From: Spirochaetota bacterium
Lineage (GTDB): Bacteria > Spirochaetota > UBA4802 > UBA5550
Direction of reading: 5' to 3'
Assembly (NCBI GenBank): GCA_016928865.1
Contig: JAFGJX010000083.1
Coordinates: 1-37,544 of the forward strand
DNA length: 37,544 nt
In this document: in pieces, positions 1 through 8,875 of the stretch
How the letters are laid out: every line of letters starts with the position of its first letter
Numbering within the stretch: position 1 is the first letter of the stretch
The notes under the pieces: generated by a model
What the model saw: the letters and a program-made list of their open reading frames with translations, nothing else
What the model was told of the DNA's origin: nothing
Databases searched by the model: none
Made by a program: the position numbers and the translations under genes

Positions 1-1326
1 CATGGTCTTCGCCCGCCCGGCAAGCGTATCGCGGAGCGCGGCCTCGTCTTTCGGGAAAGCCCATATCATGACAAGGAGAAAAAGGCCGCATACGACCCAG
101 AAGAGGTTCGCGATGTTGAAGGCGGCGAGCCTCCCGAACCGGACGATGAAGAAGCTGATGATGACAGGGCCGAACCCCTTTCCCAGGTTGTCCGTCAGGT
201 TGAACAGGGCGAAGATCGAGCCGCGCGTCTCAGGCGTATTAACGTTCAGAAGCATGGCCTTGACGTTCGGCCCTGTCACCGAGACCAGAAAACCGGTGAG
301 GAACCCGAGCGCCAGAGGCACGGCGACGTTCTGGTCCGCCGCGCCCGCGCTTCCCGGATAATTGAGGAGCAGGGCCATGGGGATGATGCCCACAAGGGTC
401 GAGACTCCGCACAGGAGCGGCAGGTATTTCGGCGCGATGTTATATACCCTGTTGCCGATCAGACCGCCGATGAAGCCGCCCAGTATGGCGGCGGCGCCGA
501 TCAGCATGACGATAAGAGTGGCCGCCTCCACGGAAAAACCCTTGTCCTGTGAATAGAAGTCATTAAGGTAAATGAAAAAGACACCCCATGGCACGGTGCC
601 GGGGATGCCCTGGAGAAACGCCAGGATATTGCTTCTTATCCTGAAAAGCTCCCGGTACTGCTTCCAGTTGATCCTGCCCGTGTATGCCATGCCCTTTTCA
701 ATAAGGTCCCTGAGGCTCTCTTCAGTAATCCCGCGCGGCGGCTCCTTCACCGTAAAGAGCATGAGGGCGCAGAGAAAAAAATTCGGCACCGCCACGATAA
801 TGAACGGAAGCCGCCACCCCATCGCGGGCCCGACGAACCCGGCAAGGAGCTGACCGCCGGCTATCCCGAGCCCCTCGGCAAGGGCCATCCACGCCGTTGC
901 CGAGGCCCGGTTCCCGTGCGAAAAATAATCGCCGATGATGGAATAGGTGAGCGGGATCGCGCCGCCGATGCCGATGCCGGTCAGCGCGCGCATCCAGAAG
1001 AGCTGCGTGTAATTTTCAACGAACCCGGTCAGAAGGCAGGGAATCTCTCCAGCGATGATGACCGCGATGAAGAGCTTCTTTCTCGGCACCAGGTCCGTCA
1101 GGTAGCCGATACCCAGGGTGATCAGGCTGCCCAGCACCCAGAAGACCGCGGATATGTTTCCGCCCAGCATGACGTCCCGCTGCATGTCGTCCAGTCCGAG
1201 GTCGCGCGCGATCTGGGTCAGGTTGGGCGCCATCAGGTTCTGGTCGGCGAACAGGAACAGGTTCATGAGCGCCAGGAGAATTACCGCATACAGCTCCCGG
1301 CCGGTGAAACGGGCTCTCTTCTCCAT
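1..1326 (-). CDS. MFS transporter, C-terminal end outside the window
   Basis: An uninterrupted frame of 442 codons runs from an ATG at 1326 to the window edge, with no stop, so the 3' end is missing. The protein is strongly hydrophobic with about eleven visible membrane segments. After the second segment lies the MFS loop 2-3 signature GYLTDLVPRKK, and the N-terminal half has the GIGIGGAIPLTYS stretch typical of segment 4. The family moves small solutes across the inner membrane by proton or sodium coupling; it most resembles the spinster-like group, but the substrate cannot be read from sequence. The start is fixed by GGAGGT four bases upstream. It begins 41 bases after the stop of the upstream alpha-glucosidase gene and is probably co-transcribed with it, which makes a sugar or oligosaccharide a reasonable guess. 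Confidence 0.85.
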   Translation of the reverse strand, partial: MEKRARFTGRELYAVILLALMNLFLFADQNLMAPNLTQIARDLGLDDMQRDVMLGGNISAVFWVLGSLITLGIGYLTDLVPRKKLFIAVIIAGEIPCLLTGFVENYTQLFWMRALTGIGIGGAIPLTYSIIGDYFSHGNRASATAWMALAEGLGIAGGQLLAGFVGPAMGWRLPFIIVAVPNFFLCALMLFTVKEPPRGITEESLRDLIEKGMAYTGRINWKQYRELFRIRSNILAFLQGIPGTVPWGVFFIYLNDFYSQDKGFSVEAATLIVMLIGAAAILGGFIGGLIGNRVYNIAPKYLPLLCGVSTLVGIIPMALLLNYPGSAGAADQNVAVPLALGFLTGFLVSVTGPNVKAMLLNVNTPETRGSIFALFNLTDNLGKGFGPVIISFFIVRFGRLAAFNIANLFWVVCGLFLLVMIWAFPKDEAALRDTLAGRAKTM

Positions 1327-1367
1327 GGGGGACCTCCGCATGATTCTTACGTACTATTCTTGATCAA

Positions 1368-2981
1368 TCATTCCTCTACTATCAGCGCTTCATAAGGCTC
1401 GAGCTCCATCGTACAGGCGAAATCACCGGCCTTTCTTCCGGCGCTCGAGAGCACCACCTTACCCGGAATAAAATCATGGAGCTTCATCGTCCTTCTTCCC
1501 CTCGAAAAATTCAGGGCCACGAGCAGCCGCCCGCTCCCCTCCTCCCGGTAAAAGGCGAGAATATCCGGGTCTTCACCCGCCAGCCTGAACGAGCCGCGGC
1601 TGAGCGCGGCACGCTCTCTCCTGAGCGAAACAAGCCTCCGGTAGAAATGGAGTAGTGAGCCCGGGTCCTTCATCTGCCCTTCGACGTTCACCTCGCGATA
1701 GGAAGCGGCGACCGGAAGCCACGGGACCCCTTCCGAAAAACCCGCGTTCGGCCCCGAGGTCCACTGCATCGGCGTGCGTGAAGGATCGCGGCCCCGGTGG
1801 AAGGGCCAGTACTTTTTCCCGAGCGGGTCCTGTATCTGCCGGCGCGACACCGCGCCGTTGTCCATGCCGATCTCCTCTCCGTAGTAGAGGAAGGGGGTTC
1901 CCCGCGCGGTGAGAAGCAGGGCGGCAAGGAGCCTGGCTCGTTCCGTCCCGTGCCTGCCCCGGCACCAGCGAGCGAAGCTGCGCGGCTGGTCGTGATTGTT
2001 GAGCACGATGCTCGGCCATGCCGCCTCCGGCACGGCTTCGTACCAGCGCGCCAGGCACTGCCGGAAGCGGCGCGCGCCGTATTTCGAGAAGAGGAGTGAA
2101 AAATCGAACGCGAGATGCAGCTCGTCAGTGCCGGTTCCGAGATACGAGGCGGCGATCTTCGCCCCCCGGGGCGAATTCTCGTAGGTCTCCCCCACCATCA
2201 TGCGGCTGTCGTATTTATCCAAAAGTCGGCGGAGGTCCCGCAGCACGTCGTGGGTCTCAGGCCTGTTCTGGTCGTACACGTGCTTCTGCAAATCATAGGG
2301 CCGCGGCGCATTGGGGCCCCAGCCGCAGGGGTTGCTGCGAAACCGGTCGTCCTTGACGAACCAGATCACGGCATCGAGACGGAACCCGTCCACGCCCCGG
2401 TCAAGCCAGTAGCGGATGTCGCCGAACACCGCGTCACGGACCGCGGGATTGCGCCAGTTCAGGTCCGGCTGTTCTTTCAAAAATGAGTGCTGGTAGTACT
2501 GGCCGGTGGCCCCGTCCCACTCCCACGCCCTGCCGCCGAACGCGGCCATCCAGTTGTTGGGCGGCTTCCGTTTCTTCCCGTCATGCCAGATATACCAGTC
2601 CCGCTTCGGGCTGTGCCGCGACGAGCGCGACTCGATAAACCAGGGGTGCAGGTGAGAGGTGTGGTTGATGACCAGGTCCATGATGATCGCTATCCCGCGG
2701 CGGTGGGCCCCGGCAAGCAGGCGGTCAAAGTCCTCCTGAGTGCCGAAAACGGGATCGATGGCGCGATAATCGGAGATATCGTATCCGAAGTCGAACATGG
2801 GCGAGGTGTTGACGGGCGAGATCCAGAGGGCGTCGACCCCGAGCCAGGACAGGTAATCGAGTTTTTCCGTTATGCCCGGCAGGTCTCCCACGCCGTCGCC
2901 GTTCGCATCGTAAAAGCTGCGCGGATAGATCTGATAGATGACGCCGTGCTTCCACCAGGTAAAACCATCCGTATCCCGCAT
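1368..2981 (-). CDS. GH13 family alpha-glucosidase
   Basis: A 537-residue cytoplasmic enzyme (no signal peptide) of glycoside hydrolase family 13, which hydrolyses or transfers alpha-glucosyl units. The four conserved regions are present: DLVINHTSH (about 102-110), GFRLDAV with nucleophile D203, MVGETYE with acid/base E265, and NNHDQPR with D331. The Ca-loop-like DANGDGVGDLPGI (25-37) and the QPDLNW region are also intact, as is the C-terminal beta domain. Ala follows the nucleophile Asp where oligo-1,6-glucosidases usually have Val; by the known family rule this leans to alpha-1,4 activity, but that is inference. A longer frame exists to 3014, but AGGGG five bases before the ATG at 2981 decides the start. 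The MFS transporter follows 41 bases downstream. Confidence 0.9.
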   Translation of the reverse strand: MRDTDGFTWWKHGVIYQIYPRSFYDANGDGVGDLPGITEKLDYLSWLGVDALWISPVNTSPMFDFGYDISDYRAIDPVFGTQEDFDRLLAGAHRRGIAIIMDLVINHTSHLHPWFIESRSSRHSPKRDWYIWHDGKKRKPPNNWMAAFGGRAWEWDGATGQYYQHSFLKEQPDLNWRNPAVRDAVFGDIRYWLDRGVDGFRLDAVIWFVKDDRFRSNPCGWGPNAPRPYDLQKHVYDQNRPETHDVLRDLRRLLDKYDSRMMVGETYENSPRGAKIAASYLGTGTDELHLAFDFSLLFSKYGARRFRQCLARWYEAVPEAAWPSIVLNNHDQPRSFARWCRGRHGTERARLLAALLLTARGTPFLYYGEEIGMDNGAVSRRQIQDPLGKKYWPFHRGRDPSRTPMQWTSGPNAGFSEGVPWLPVAASYREVNVEGQMKDPGSLLHFYRRLVSLRRERAALSRGSFRLAGEDPDILAFYREEGSGRLLVALNFSRGRRTMKLHDFIPGKVVLSSAGRKAGDFACTMELEPYEALIVEE

Positions 2982-3005
2982 GACCGCCCCTGATACTTTG
3001 TATGC

Positions 3006-3034
3006 AGAATACAATGGGGCCGGGGAAAAGGCAA
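3006..3034 (-). promoter_or_regulatory. Candidate sigma-70 promoter for glucosidase/MFS genes
   Basis: On the minus strand TTGCCT (3034-3029) and TATTCT (3011-3006) are 17 bases apart, about 25-30 bases before the glucosidase start. Each box matches 4 of 6 consensus bases, so this is only a candidate. Confidence 0.3.
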
Positions 3035-3211
3035 AACATTTTTATTCAAAAGCGGGCTTCGTTCTCGTCCTCGCGCCCTGACTGGCACCATGTCTGTTTC
3101 ATAGAGCACCCGCTGTGGCCATACAACGGCTCATATATCGTTTTATATATTAAAAATAGTAGTTGCAATTTTAGCAACCGGGTTGTCTACTTAACGGTGT
3201 AGATATGTGTC

Positions 3212-5332
3212 ATGATAAAATATTTACCCGCACTGCATACACGATCGTATAAGGCCTGTATTTCCATTGGCTTCCTACTGGCGATATTATTAATCACTGC
3301 CATCCCATCCGGTGCCGGGGCTGAAACAATTTCCATAGACGAATCAACCAGTAAAATCCGGATCGGTACCAGTATCGAGTATTATGAGGACCGCGACGGG
3401 CGGCTTGGCATCAAAGATATAGCCGGCGCGGCACTGGCGGGCAAATGGAAAAAGTCAGACACGGCAACCCCCAATTTCGGATTCACCACATCGGTATACT
3501 GGGTCAGATTTACTCTTAAGAACAGATCCGGGGAGGATGTCGACCTCTACCTGGAGCAGGCTTATCCGCTCATCTCCTATCTCAGGCTCTTTGTCCCCGA
3601 GGGGAAATCCTATACATCAACCGAAATCGGCCACGCAAAGCCCTTCAACACCCGCCCGGTGGACCATCGTTCCCTTATTTTTCCGCTCAAACTGAAAGCG
3701 CACTCATCCATGCCCTGCTATCTCGCATACCGGACAGAGAGCGCGGTGAATGTTGAGCTCGTCATCTGGTCGCGGGAAGCATTCAACAGGCAGGTGATCG
3801 AGGAGGCCCCCATCCTCTGGATGTTTTACGGCATTCTTCTGGTCATGTTCGCGTACAACTTTATGATCTTTCTCTCAATCAGAGACCAGAGCTATTTCTA
3901 CTGCGCGCTCTATATCATCTCGTTCTGCCTGTTCATGATGTCCCTGACCGGCCTGGCGTACCAGTATCTCTGGCCGAACTGGCCCTGGTGGTCCAACCTG
4001 GCCGTCCCCTTTTTCATGGGAATAATCATCATCTCGATAATACAGTTTGCGCGCCACCTGGGCGAGGTGCCAAAATATGACCGTGTCATCGACGCCGTTC
4101 TCAAAGTGCTTCTCGCCGCGGGCCTTGTGGTTTCCTGCCTCACACTGGTCATGAACAACTACCGGATAAGTATTATATCGGCAACCGCATTAACGGGAAT
4201 CGCGGCCGGGTTCGGTTCAATCGCCCTGTTTATTTTCGTTTTCAAGTACAAACACCGCGCCGCGCGCAACTACCTTATCGCGTACACGCTCTTTCTGGCC
4301 GGCGTTCTTCTCTACGTATTCAAGACCTTCGCGCTGCTTCCTGACGTGTTCATCACCAACTACGGCATCCAGATCGGGGCCGTGTTTAACGTTGTCGCCC
4401 TCTCCATGGGGCTCACCGACCGGATCAACGTGATGAAGAACAACCTCCAGGAGCTGAACATTCACCTCGAGGACAAGGTCAGGGACCGGACCGAGGAGCT
4501 CGAGGAGGCGATGAAAGAGCTCGAGGTGGTGAATGAGACCATATTGAACTTCAACCAGACGCTCGAGGAGGCCCAGCGCCGGGCCGCCATCGACATGGAA
4601 ATGGCCGCCAACGTGCAGGCGGGCATGCTTCCGAAGCAGGCGCCGCAGACCCGGGACATGGACATCGCGTTTGCCTACAAGCCCATGTCCAGCGTCTCGG
4701 GCGATTTTTATGACTTCTACGAAATTGGCGGAAAACTGGCCGGCGTCGGCATCTTCGACGTGTCAGGCCACGGCGTGGCCTCCGGCCTCATAACCATGAT
4801 CGCGCGCTCCATTTTTTTCAGAAACATACGGACTGGCGCCGGGAAACCGCTGAACCTGGTGCTCGAAAAATCGAACAGGGAGCTTATCAACGAGATCGGC
4901 AACATTGAAAACTATCTGACCGGGATACTGCTCCGCTTCAACGGCCCCATGGTTGAATACGTCAACGCCGCTCATTCCGATCTCATCTGCAAAAAGGGAG
5001 AAACCGGGGAGGTCGGCATCGTCAACAGGAAGGGCAACGACATCAGGGGCTTCTTCATGGGAGTGGGGGACGTTGAAGCTCCGTATGAAGCCCTCTCCTT
5101 TCAGCTGAAGCCCAACGATGTTCTGCTGCTTTACACTGACTGCCTGTACGAGGGGAAAAACCAGGAGGGCGAGGAATACGGGCTGGCCCGTCTGAAACAA
5201 TCATTGAAAAGCGCCCCTGACGCAGGCGCTCAGGAGATACTCGATTACCTGTTGAATGATTTTGACAAGTTCATAGGCCTTGCCGACCTTACCGATGATC
5301 TTTCGGTTATTGTAATAAAAAAAAGCGCATAG
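3212..5332 (+). CDS. 7TMR-DISM receptor with SpoIIE-type PP2C phosphatase
   Basis: A 706-residue signalling protein. Residues 1-37 are a signal peptide (hydrophobic 18-35), 40-190 match the extracellular DISMED2 sensor, 200-405 hold seven membrane segments, 408-460 form a coiled coil, and 460-706 are a SpoIIE/RsbU-type PP2M phosphatase. Metal-binding acidic residues are present: D498 and D501 in GDFYDF, D516 in DVSGHG, D643 in YTDCLYEG and D695/D696 in LTDDLSV, so the enzyme should be active. Such proteins dephosphorylate STAS-domain anti-sigma antagonists in partner-switching circuits. No STAS gene lies in this window. A second 7TMR-DISM protein at 21399-23504 carries the opposing kinase-type output. 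The start lacks a clear Shine-Dalgarno but gives an intact signal peptide. A weak GTTGC/GCAAC inverted repeat (3162-3178) lies upstream. Confidence 0.92.
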   Translation: MIKYLPALHTRSYKACISIGFLLAILLITAIPSGAGAETISIDESTSKIRIGTSIEYYEDRDGRLGIKDIAGAALAGKWKKSDTATPNFGFTTSVYWVRFTLKNRSGEDVDLYLEQAYPLISYLRLFVPEGKSYTSTEIGHAKPFNTRPVDHRSLIFPLKLKAHSSMPCYLAYRTESAVNVELVIWSREAFNRQVIEEAPILWMFYGILLVMFAYNFMIFLSIRDQSYFYCALYIISFCLFMMSLTGLAYQYLWPNWPWWSNLAVPFFMGIIIISIIQFARHLGEVPKYDRVIDAVLKVLLAAGLVVSCLTLVMNNYRISIISATALTGIAAGFGSIALFIFVFKYKHRAARNYLIAYTLFLAGVLLYVFKTFALLPDVFITNYGIQIGAVFNVVALSMGLTDRINVMKNNLQELNIHLEDKVRDRTEELEEAMKELEVVNETILNFNQTLEEAQRRAAIDMEMAANVQAGMLPKQAPQTRDMDIAFAYKPMSSVSGDFYDFYEIGGKLAGVGIFDVSGHGVASGLITMIARSIFFRNIRTGAGKPLNLVLEKSNRELINEIGNIENYLTGILLRFNGPMVEYVNAAHSDLICKKGETGEVGIVNRKGNDIRGFFMGVGDVEAPYEALSFQLKPNDVLLLYTDCLYEGKNQEGEEYGLARLKQSLKSAPDAGAQEILDYLLNDFDKFIGLADLTDDLSVIVIKKSA

Positions 5333-5384
5333 AGCGAGCGGGCCCCGCGGCGAAACGGTTGACACGAACCCCCGGCATCTTTGT

Positions 5385-5828
5385 CTACATCAGCATCACC
5401 GTACCGTCTTCGGATATCTCCAGCATATCATCATCCCGTACGGTCTTCAGGATTTCATCGCCAAGCCGGTCAATCGTGACTATGCGCTTCCCGGTCCATA
5501 TGTCCGCAAGCAGCACGCCGGACGCCGCCAGCGAATCAATTTTTTCCGAAAAGAGAAAGGCCAGAGGCGCCAGGCCGAGCGCGGCTATTGCCTGAATCAC
5601 CAGGCCGCCCGAAGTCGATCCTATCGTCTGGGGCAGGCATATGATTTTACCGCTGATAACCTTTTTATACAGGTCCCGGTTGTCCTTGTCATAACAGACG
5701 GCCGTACGCGAATGCGTGATCGCGGACCGCGTATAGGTCGCGAGCGTGTTGAACGAGGCCGATGACACAACGGCCCTCCCCGTTACCGATCCGCCGATAA
5801 TCACCCTTCCCTTGAACGTGGCCTTCAT
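5385..5828 (-). CDS. Aconitase X small (swivel) subunit, DUF126
   Basis: A 147-residue protein of the DUF126/aconitase X swivel family. The family hallmark LPQTIGSTSGGLV lies near residues 65-77, in the loop carrying the active-site Ser. It pairs with the large subunit encoded immediately upstream to form an Fe-S hydro-lyase. Known family members are cis-3-hydroxy-L-proline dehydratases in bacteria and mevalonate-5-phosphate dehydratases in archaea. The start is supported by AGGAA eight bases upstream, and only 13 bases separate it from the large-subunit stop, so translation is probably coupled. The gene converges on the 7TMR/SpoIIE gene, 52 bases away. No proline-metabolism or mevalonate gene is adjacent, so the substrate is open. 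Confidence 0.88.
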   Translation of the reverse strand: MKATFKGRVIIGGSVTGRAVVSSASFNTLATYTRSAITHSRTAVCYDKDNRDLYKKVISGKIICLPQTIGSTSGGLVIQAIAALGLAPLAFLFSEKIDSLAASGVLLADIWTGKRIVTIDRLGDEILKTVRDDDMLEISEDGTVMLM

Positions 5829-5841
5829 GCGCTGTTCCTTG

Positions 5842-7122
5842 TTATACCGGCAGCCTGCCGGTTCTGATGATTTTCAGAATATCCTCATCCGGATAAAAAC
5901 GCGCCGTGGTGTAGGTCCGCAACTTGTTTGAATTGGTCACGATCGGCAGCATAGCGGACAGCGGGTCTGTCATATACATTAACGGACAGATGCCGGATAC
6001 GGTTATACCGCGCCTCTTCTGTTTTTCGGTGCATTCTCTGTCCCGATGGAAGGCGTCGATCACATCAGGTGGTGCGCAGAGTACGGTCTCCAGCCGGACC
6101 TTCCCGGCGCGCCTGCTTTCCAGCTCGCCGTCTATCGCTTCAACCCACCCCCGCAGTTGGGCGAGGCTCAGGTGCGGGCAGCCTATGAAACATTTCTTCG
6201 GCTTTTTATCGGGCCGTTTCCACATGACCGGATACGATGACATGACGCGCTCAAGCTCGGCGTCATCAATGACATACGTTTGATGCCCTTCCGCCAGGAG
6301 CGATCTCCCGCGGGCGCCCGCTTCAGGAGTCAGGTTCTCCACATGGAACAGGCCGACCGCGCCGTTGGACGCGCACGCCGCGCCCATGTCTTTCAAGTAA
6401 TCCTTCACCGGCTGGACAAGCTCGGTTCCCAGAAAGGCATCCAGCCCCGTAATATACGGGACATGCTCCACCACCTTCATGCCGATGGCGCTTCCCAGAA
6501 GCTGGGGGTTGGGCAGGGCCCCGGTCCTCACGTCAATGCGCCAGGTTGCCTCTCTGCCCCGATCGGTGAGCAGGTCGAAGTTCGGCGCTTTCCCGAGGAT
6601 ATTGCAGAGCACGTCGATGCCGGCCGAGTTCCTGTTTGTCCGCGCGCCGATAACCGAATTTACATAGACGACCGCCGAGGACTCCGACCAGGCGAGCATA
6701 TCCCCGTACCGGGGGGTGTTGCCGGCCTCCTCCTGATAGCTGGCGCATGAAAACGAATTCAGGCTCTTCAACCCGAGCCTGAGGAGCTGTTCTTCATATT
6801 TTTTTTGATGGCGGTAGATGAGCCCGGTCACGACACGCTCGGCCGGGTTGTATGAAACATTGGAAAAATCAACGGGCCGGGGGTCGACGGTAAAAGGCAT
6901 GCGCATCGTCAGGCCCGCGTCGATCAGCTCATCCAGCATGTCATAGTAGGGCTTCATGACGCCGGTGCCGACCGAAATGACAAAATGCGGGGCGCCCGTG
7001 ATCGGGACCAGCCTGTCCGCGTCGAAGATGTCGCCGTACGACACGATGGTTTTCATCGCCTTCTGCACAACGGCGCCAGCCGCGCCGTTCAGCATCTCTT
7101 TTTCTTCATTCGTGAGATACAT
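5842..7122 (-). CDS. Aconitase X large (catalytic) subunit, DUF521
   Basis: A 426-residue catalytic subunit of aconitase X (DUF521). Family motifs include the Cys near 126 (NSFSCASYQEEAGNTPRYGD), NSVIGARTNRNS (155-166), ASNGAVGLFHVENLTPEA (251-268), CFIGCPHLS (311-319) and a late Cys in GICPLMYMTD (377-386). Cys126, Cys315 and Cys379 are the likely Fe-S ligands, by family analogy. The separate large and small genes match the two-subunit form; some bacteria have a fused version. The open frame continues upstream to 7707, but that part is antisense to the glycosyltransferase gene. The ATG at 7122 starts exactly where the family begins, and a strong promoter places the transcription start on or beside this codon. 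Confidence 0.9.
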   Translation of the reverse strand: MYLTNEEKEMLNGAAGAVVQKAMKTIVSYGDIFDADRLVPITGAPHFVISVGTGVMKPYYDMLDELIDAGLTMRMPFTVDPRPVDFSNVSYNPAERVVTGLIYRHQKKYEEQLLRLGLKSLNSFSCASYQEEAGNTPRYGDMLAWSESSAVVYVNSVIGARTNRNSAGIDVLCNILGKAPNFDLLTDRGREATWRIDVRTGALPNPQLLGSAIGMKVVEHVPYITGLDAFLGTELVQPVKDYLKDMGAACASNGAVGLFHVENLTPEAGARGRSLLAEGHQTYVIDDAELERVMSSYPVMWKRPDKKPKKCFIGCPHLSLAQLRGWVEAIDGELESRRAGKVRLETVLCAPPDVIDAFHRDRECTEKQKRRGITVSGICPLMYMTDPLSAMLPIVTNSNKLRTYTTARFYPDEDILKIIRTGRLPV

Positions 7123-7128
7123 GGCCTG

Positions 7129-7157
7129 ATCATAGCGGGATTGATTGCAATCGTCAA
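7129..7157 (-). promoter_or_regulatory. Strong sigma-70 promoter of aconitase X genes, leaderless
   Basis: Minus-strand TTGACG (7157-7152) and TATGAT (7134-7129) are separated by 17 bases; each matches 5 of 6 consensus bases. The initiation codon begins seven bases after the -10 box, so transcription should start on or beside the A of the ATG. Upstream of that ATG there is no good Shine-Dalgarno, which agrees with a leaderless message. Confidence 0.6.
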
Positions 7158-7338
7158 TTCTTTTTATCCCACAGCCATCCATTCCCTCGCATGCGCCGCC
7201 ACAACGAGGGGGGATACATGGAAAGTATTTTTTCATTGATAGGAATGACTGCGATATGATACTGTTCCTGACACGCGCGGGTTCAGAGGCAGGAGCGGGA
7301 GGCGTTTGACGCGAATGCCGCGCATCGAGGAGGATGAC

Positions 7339-8808
7339 ATGATTGAGATACTGCCGCAGGCCACGACCAAGTATTCGCTCGACTACTACGCCACGGACCC
7401 GATTTTCTCCGCGCCGGTCGCGGACCTGAAATCCGACGCCAGGAACGTCGCTCCCAGACTGCGCGGCAGGACGATCTGGATGGTCAACTCGACCGCCAGG
7501 GGCGGCGGCGTGGCCGAGATGCTGCCCAGCCTGATCTCCCTGACAAACAACCTCGGCATCTCGGTGCGCTGGGCCGTGATCCGGTCGGACCGCCCGGAGT
7601 TTTTCCTCCTGACCAAGCGCATCCACAACCTTATTCACGGCGACACCGGGTCGGGAAGCGAGCTGGGGGCGGAAGACGCCATGCTGTACGAAGCCGTCAA
7701 CAGGCAAAACGCTGAATCATTTAAAAAGGAGCTGAAGCCGGACGACATACTGATCATCCACGATCCGCAGCCCCTGCCCATGGGCCAGATGCTGGCAAGG
7801 GAGCTCGGCCTTCCCGCCGTGTGGCGGTGCCATATCGGGCTGGACCGCCGCATCGACGCGACAAAAACGGCCTGGCGCTTCCTGCGTCCGTACCTGGACG
7901 GGTACCGCCGCACGATTTTTTCCGCGCCCGAGTACGTCCCGGACTATTGCGCGGACAGGTCGACGATAATCCACCCGGCCATCGACCCCCTGTCGCACAA
8001 GAATCAGGAGCTCTCCGTCAACAAGCTGACCGGCATCCTCTGCAACAGCGGGCTTCAGCCGGAATACGAGCCCGTGGTAACGCCTGATTACCGGTCACGC
8101 GTGTCACTCCTCGGGGATGACGGCTCGTACGTCGCCCCGGAAGAGCTGGGCCTTCTCTTCAGGCCGCTCGTCCTCCAGGTTTCCCGGTGGGACCGCCTCA
8201 AGGGATGGGACCCGCTCCTGGAAGGGTTTGTCCGGCTTAAGAATCGCACGATTAAAAGCAACGGGACCAACAAGACCAGACGCAAGCAGAACAGGCTGAG
8301 GCTCTCCCGTCTCGTGCTGGCGGGCCCGGACCCCCGCGCCATTGCCGACGATCCCGAGGGAATGCAGGTCCTCAATCAGATACGGGAGCGCTATATGTCG
8401 CTCGATCCCGGGTTGCGGAGCGATATCGCGATCATTCTTCTCCCGATGGAATCACACAAGGAGAACGCCCTGATCGTCAACGCGCTGCAGCGGTGCGCCC
8501 ACATCATTGTACAGAATTCTCTTCAGGAGGGATTCGGCCTTTCGGTCACGGAGGCGATGTGGAAGCGCAAGGCGGTCCTGGGAACGCACGCGTGCGGAAT
8601 ACGTCAGCAGATACGCGACGGCAGGGACGGACTGCTTGTCTTAAAACCTGAGGACCCGGACGAGATCGCCGACAAGCTGTCACAGCTTCTTAACAATTCG
8701 GTTGCATGCTACAATATGGGGCGCAGCGCCCAGAGGCGGGTATACGACGAATTCCTGATCTTCAGGCAGATATCCGGCTATCTCAGGCTCCTGGACAGTA
8801 TTCTATAG
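7339..8808 (+). CDS. GT4 glycosyltransferase, trehalose synthase TreT-like
   Basis: A 489-residue GT-B fold glycosyltransferase (family GT4). The N-terminal half carries the signature of trehalose glycosyltransferring synthases and trehalose phosphorylases: MVNSTARGGGVAEML, HDPQP and WRCHIGLD. The C-terminal half has the nucleotide-sugar-binding EGFGLSVTEA (E-x7-E) followed by the GT4-typical G-x-x-G-I region. By family, it would join NDP-glucose with glucose, or act reversibly on trehalose; substrate is not proven. A frame extends to 7306, but GAGGAGG at 7327-7333, five bases before the ATG at 7339, decides the start. It is divergent from aconitase X and convergent with citrate synthase, so it is transcribed alone. 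A weak TATGAT -10 (7255-7260) is the only promoter hint. Confidence 0.82.
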   Translation: MIEILPQATTKYSLDYYATDPIFSAPVADLKSDARNVAPRLRGRTIWMVNSTARGGGVAEMLPSLISLTNNLGISVRWAVIRSDRPEFFLLTKRIHNLIHGDTGSGSELGAEDAMLYEAVNRQNAESFKKELKPDDILIIHDPQPLPMGQMLARELGLPAVWRCHIGLDRRIDATKTAWRFLRPYLDGYRRTIFSAPEYVPDYCADRSTIIHPAIDPLSHKNQELSVNKLTGILCNSGLQPEYEPVVTPDYRSRVSLLGDDGSYVAPEELGLLFRPLVLQVSRWDRLKGWDPLLEGFVRLKNRTIKSNGTNKTRRKQNRLRLSRLVLAGPDPRAIADDPEGMQVLNQIRERYMSLDPGLRSDIAIILLPMESHKENALIVNALQRCAHIIVQNSLQEGFGLSVTEAMWKRKAVLGTHACGIRQQIRDGRDGLLVLKPEDPDEIADKLSQLLNNSVACYNMGRSAQRRVYDEFLIFRQISGYLRLLDSIL

Positions 8809-8846
8809 CCGCCAGACGCCATGCGACGAACCCGCCGCCGCTCTCA

Positions 8847-8873
8847 GGCCGGCAGGGGGAGCCGCGACCGGCC
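8847..8873. terminator. Possible weak hairpin between convergent genes
   Basis: GGCCGG (8847-8852) and CCGGCC (8868-8873) can pair across a 15-base loop between the convergent glycosyltransferase and citrate synthase genes. There is no T-run, so a terminator role is tentative. Confidence 0.2.
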
Positions 8874-8875
8874 CA

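Noticed and set aside
5338..5348. GCGGGCCCCGC as a terminator after the SpoIIE-type gene
   Set aside because: The arms leave a one-base loop and there is no T-run.
7123..7707. N-terminal extension of the aconitase X large subunit
   Set aside because: The extra 195 codons are antisense to the glycosyltransferase gene and precede the family start and promoter.
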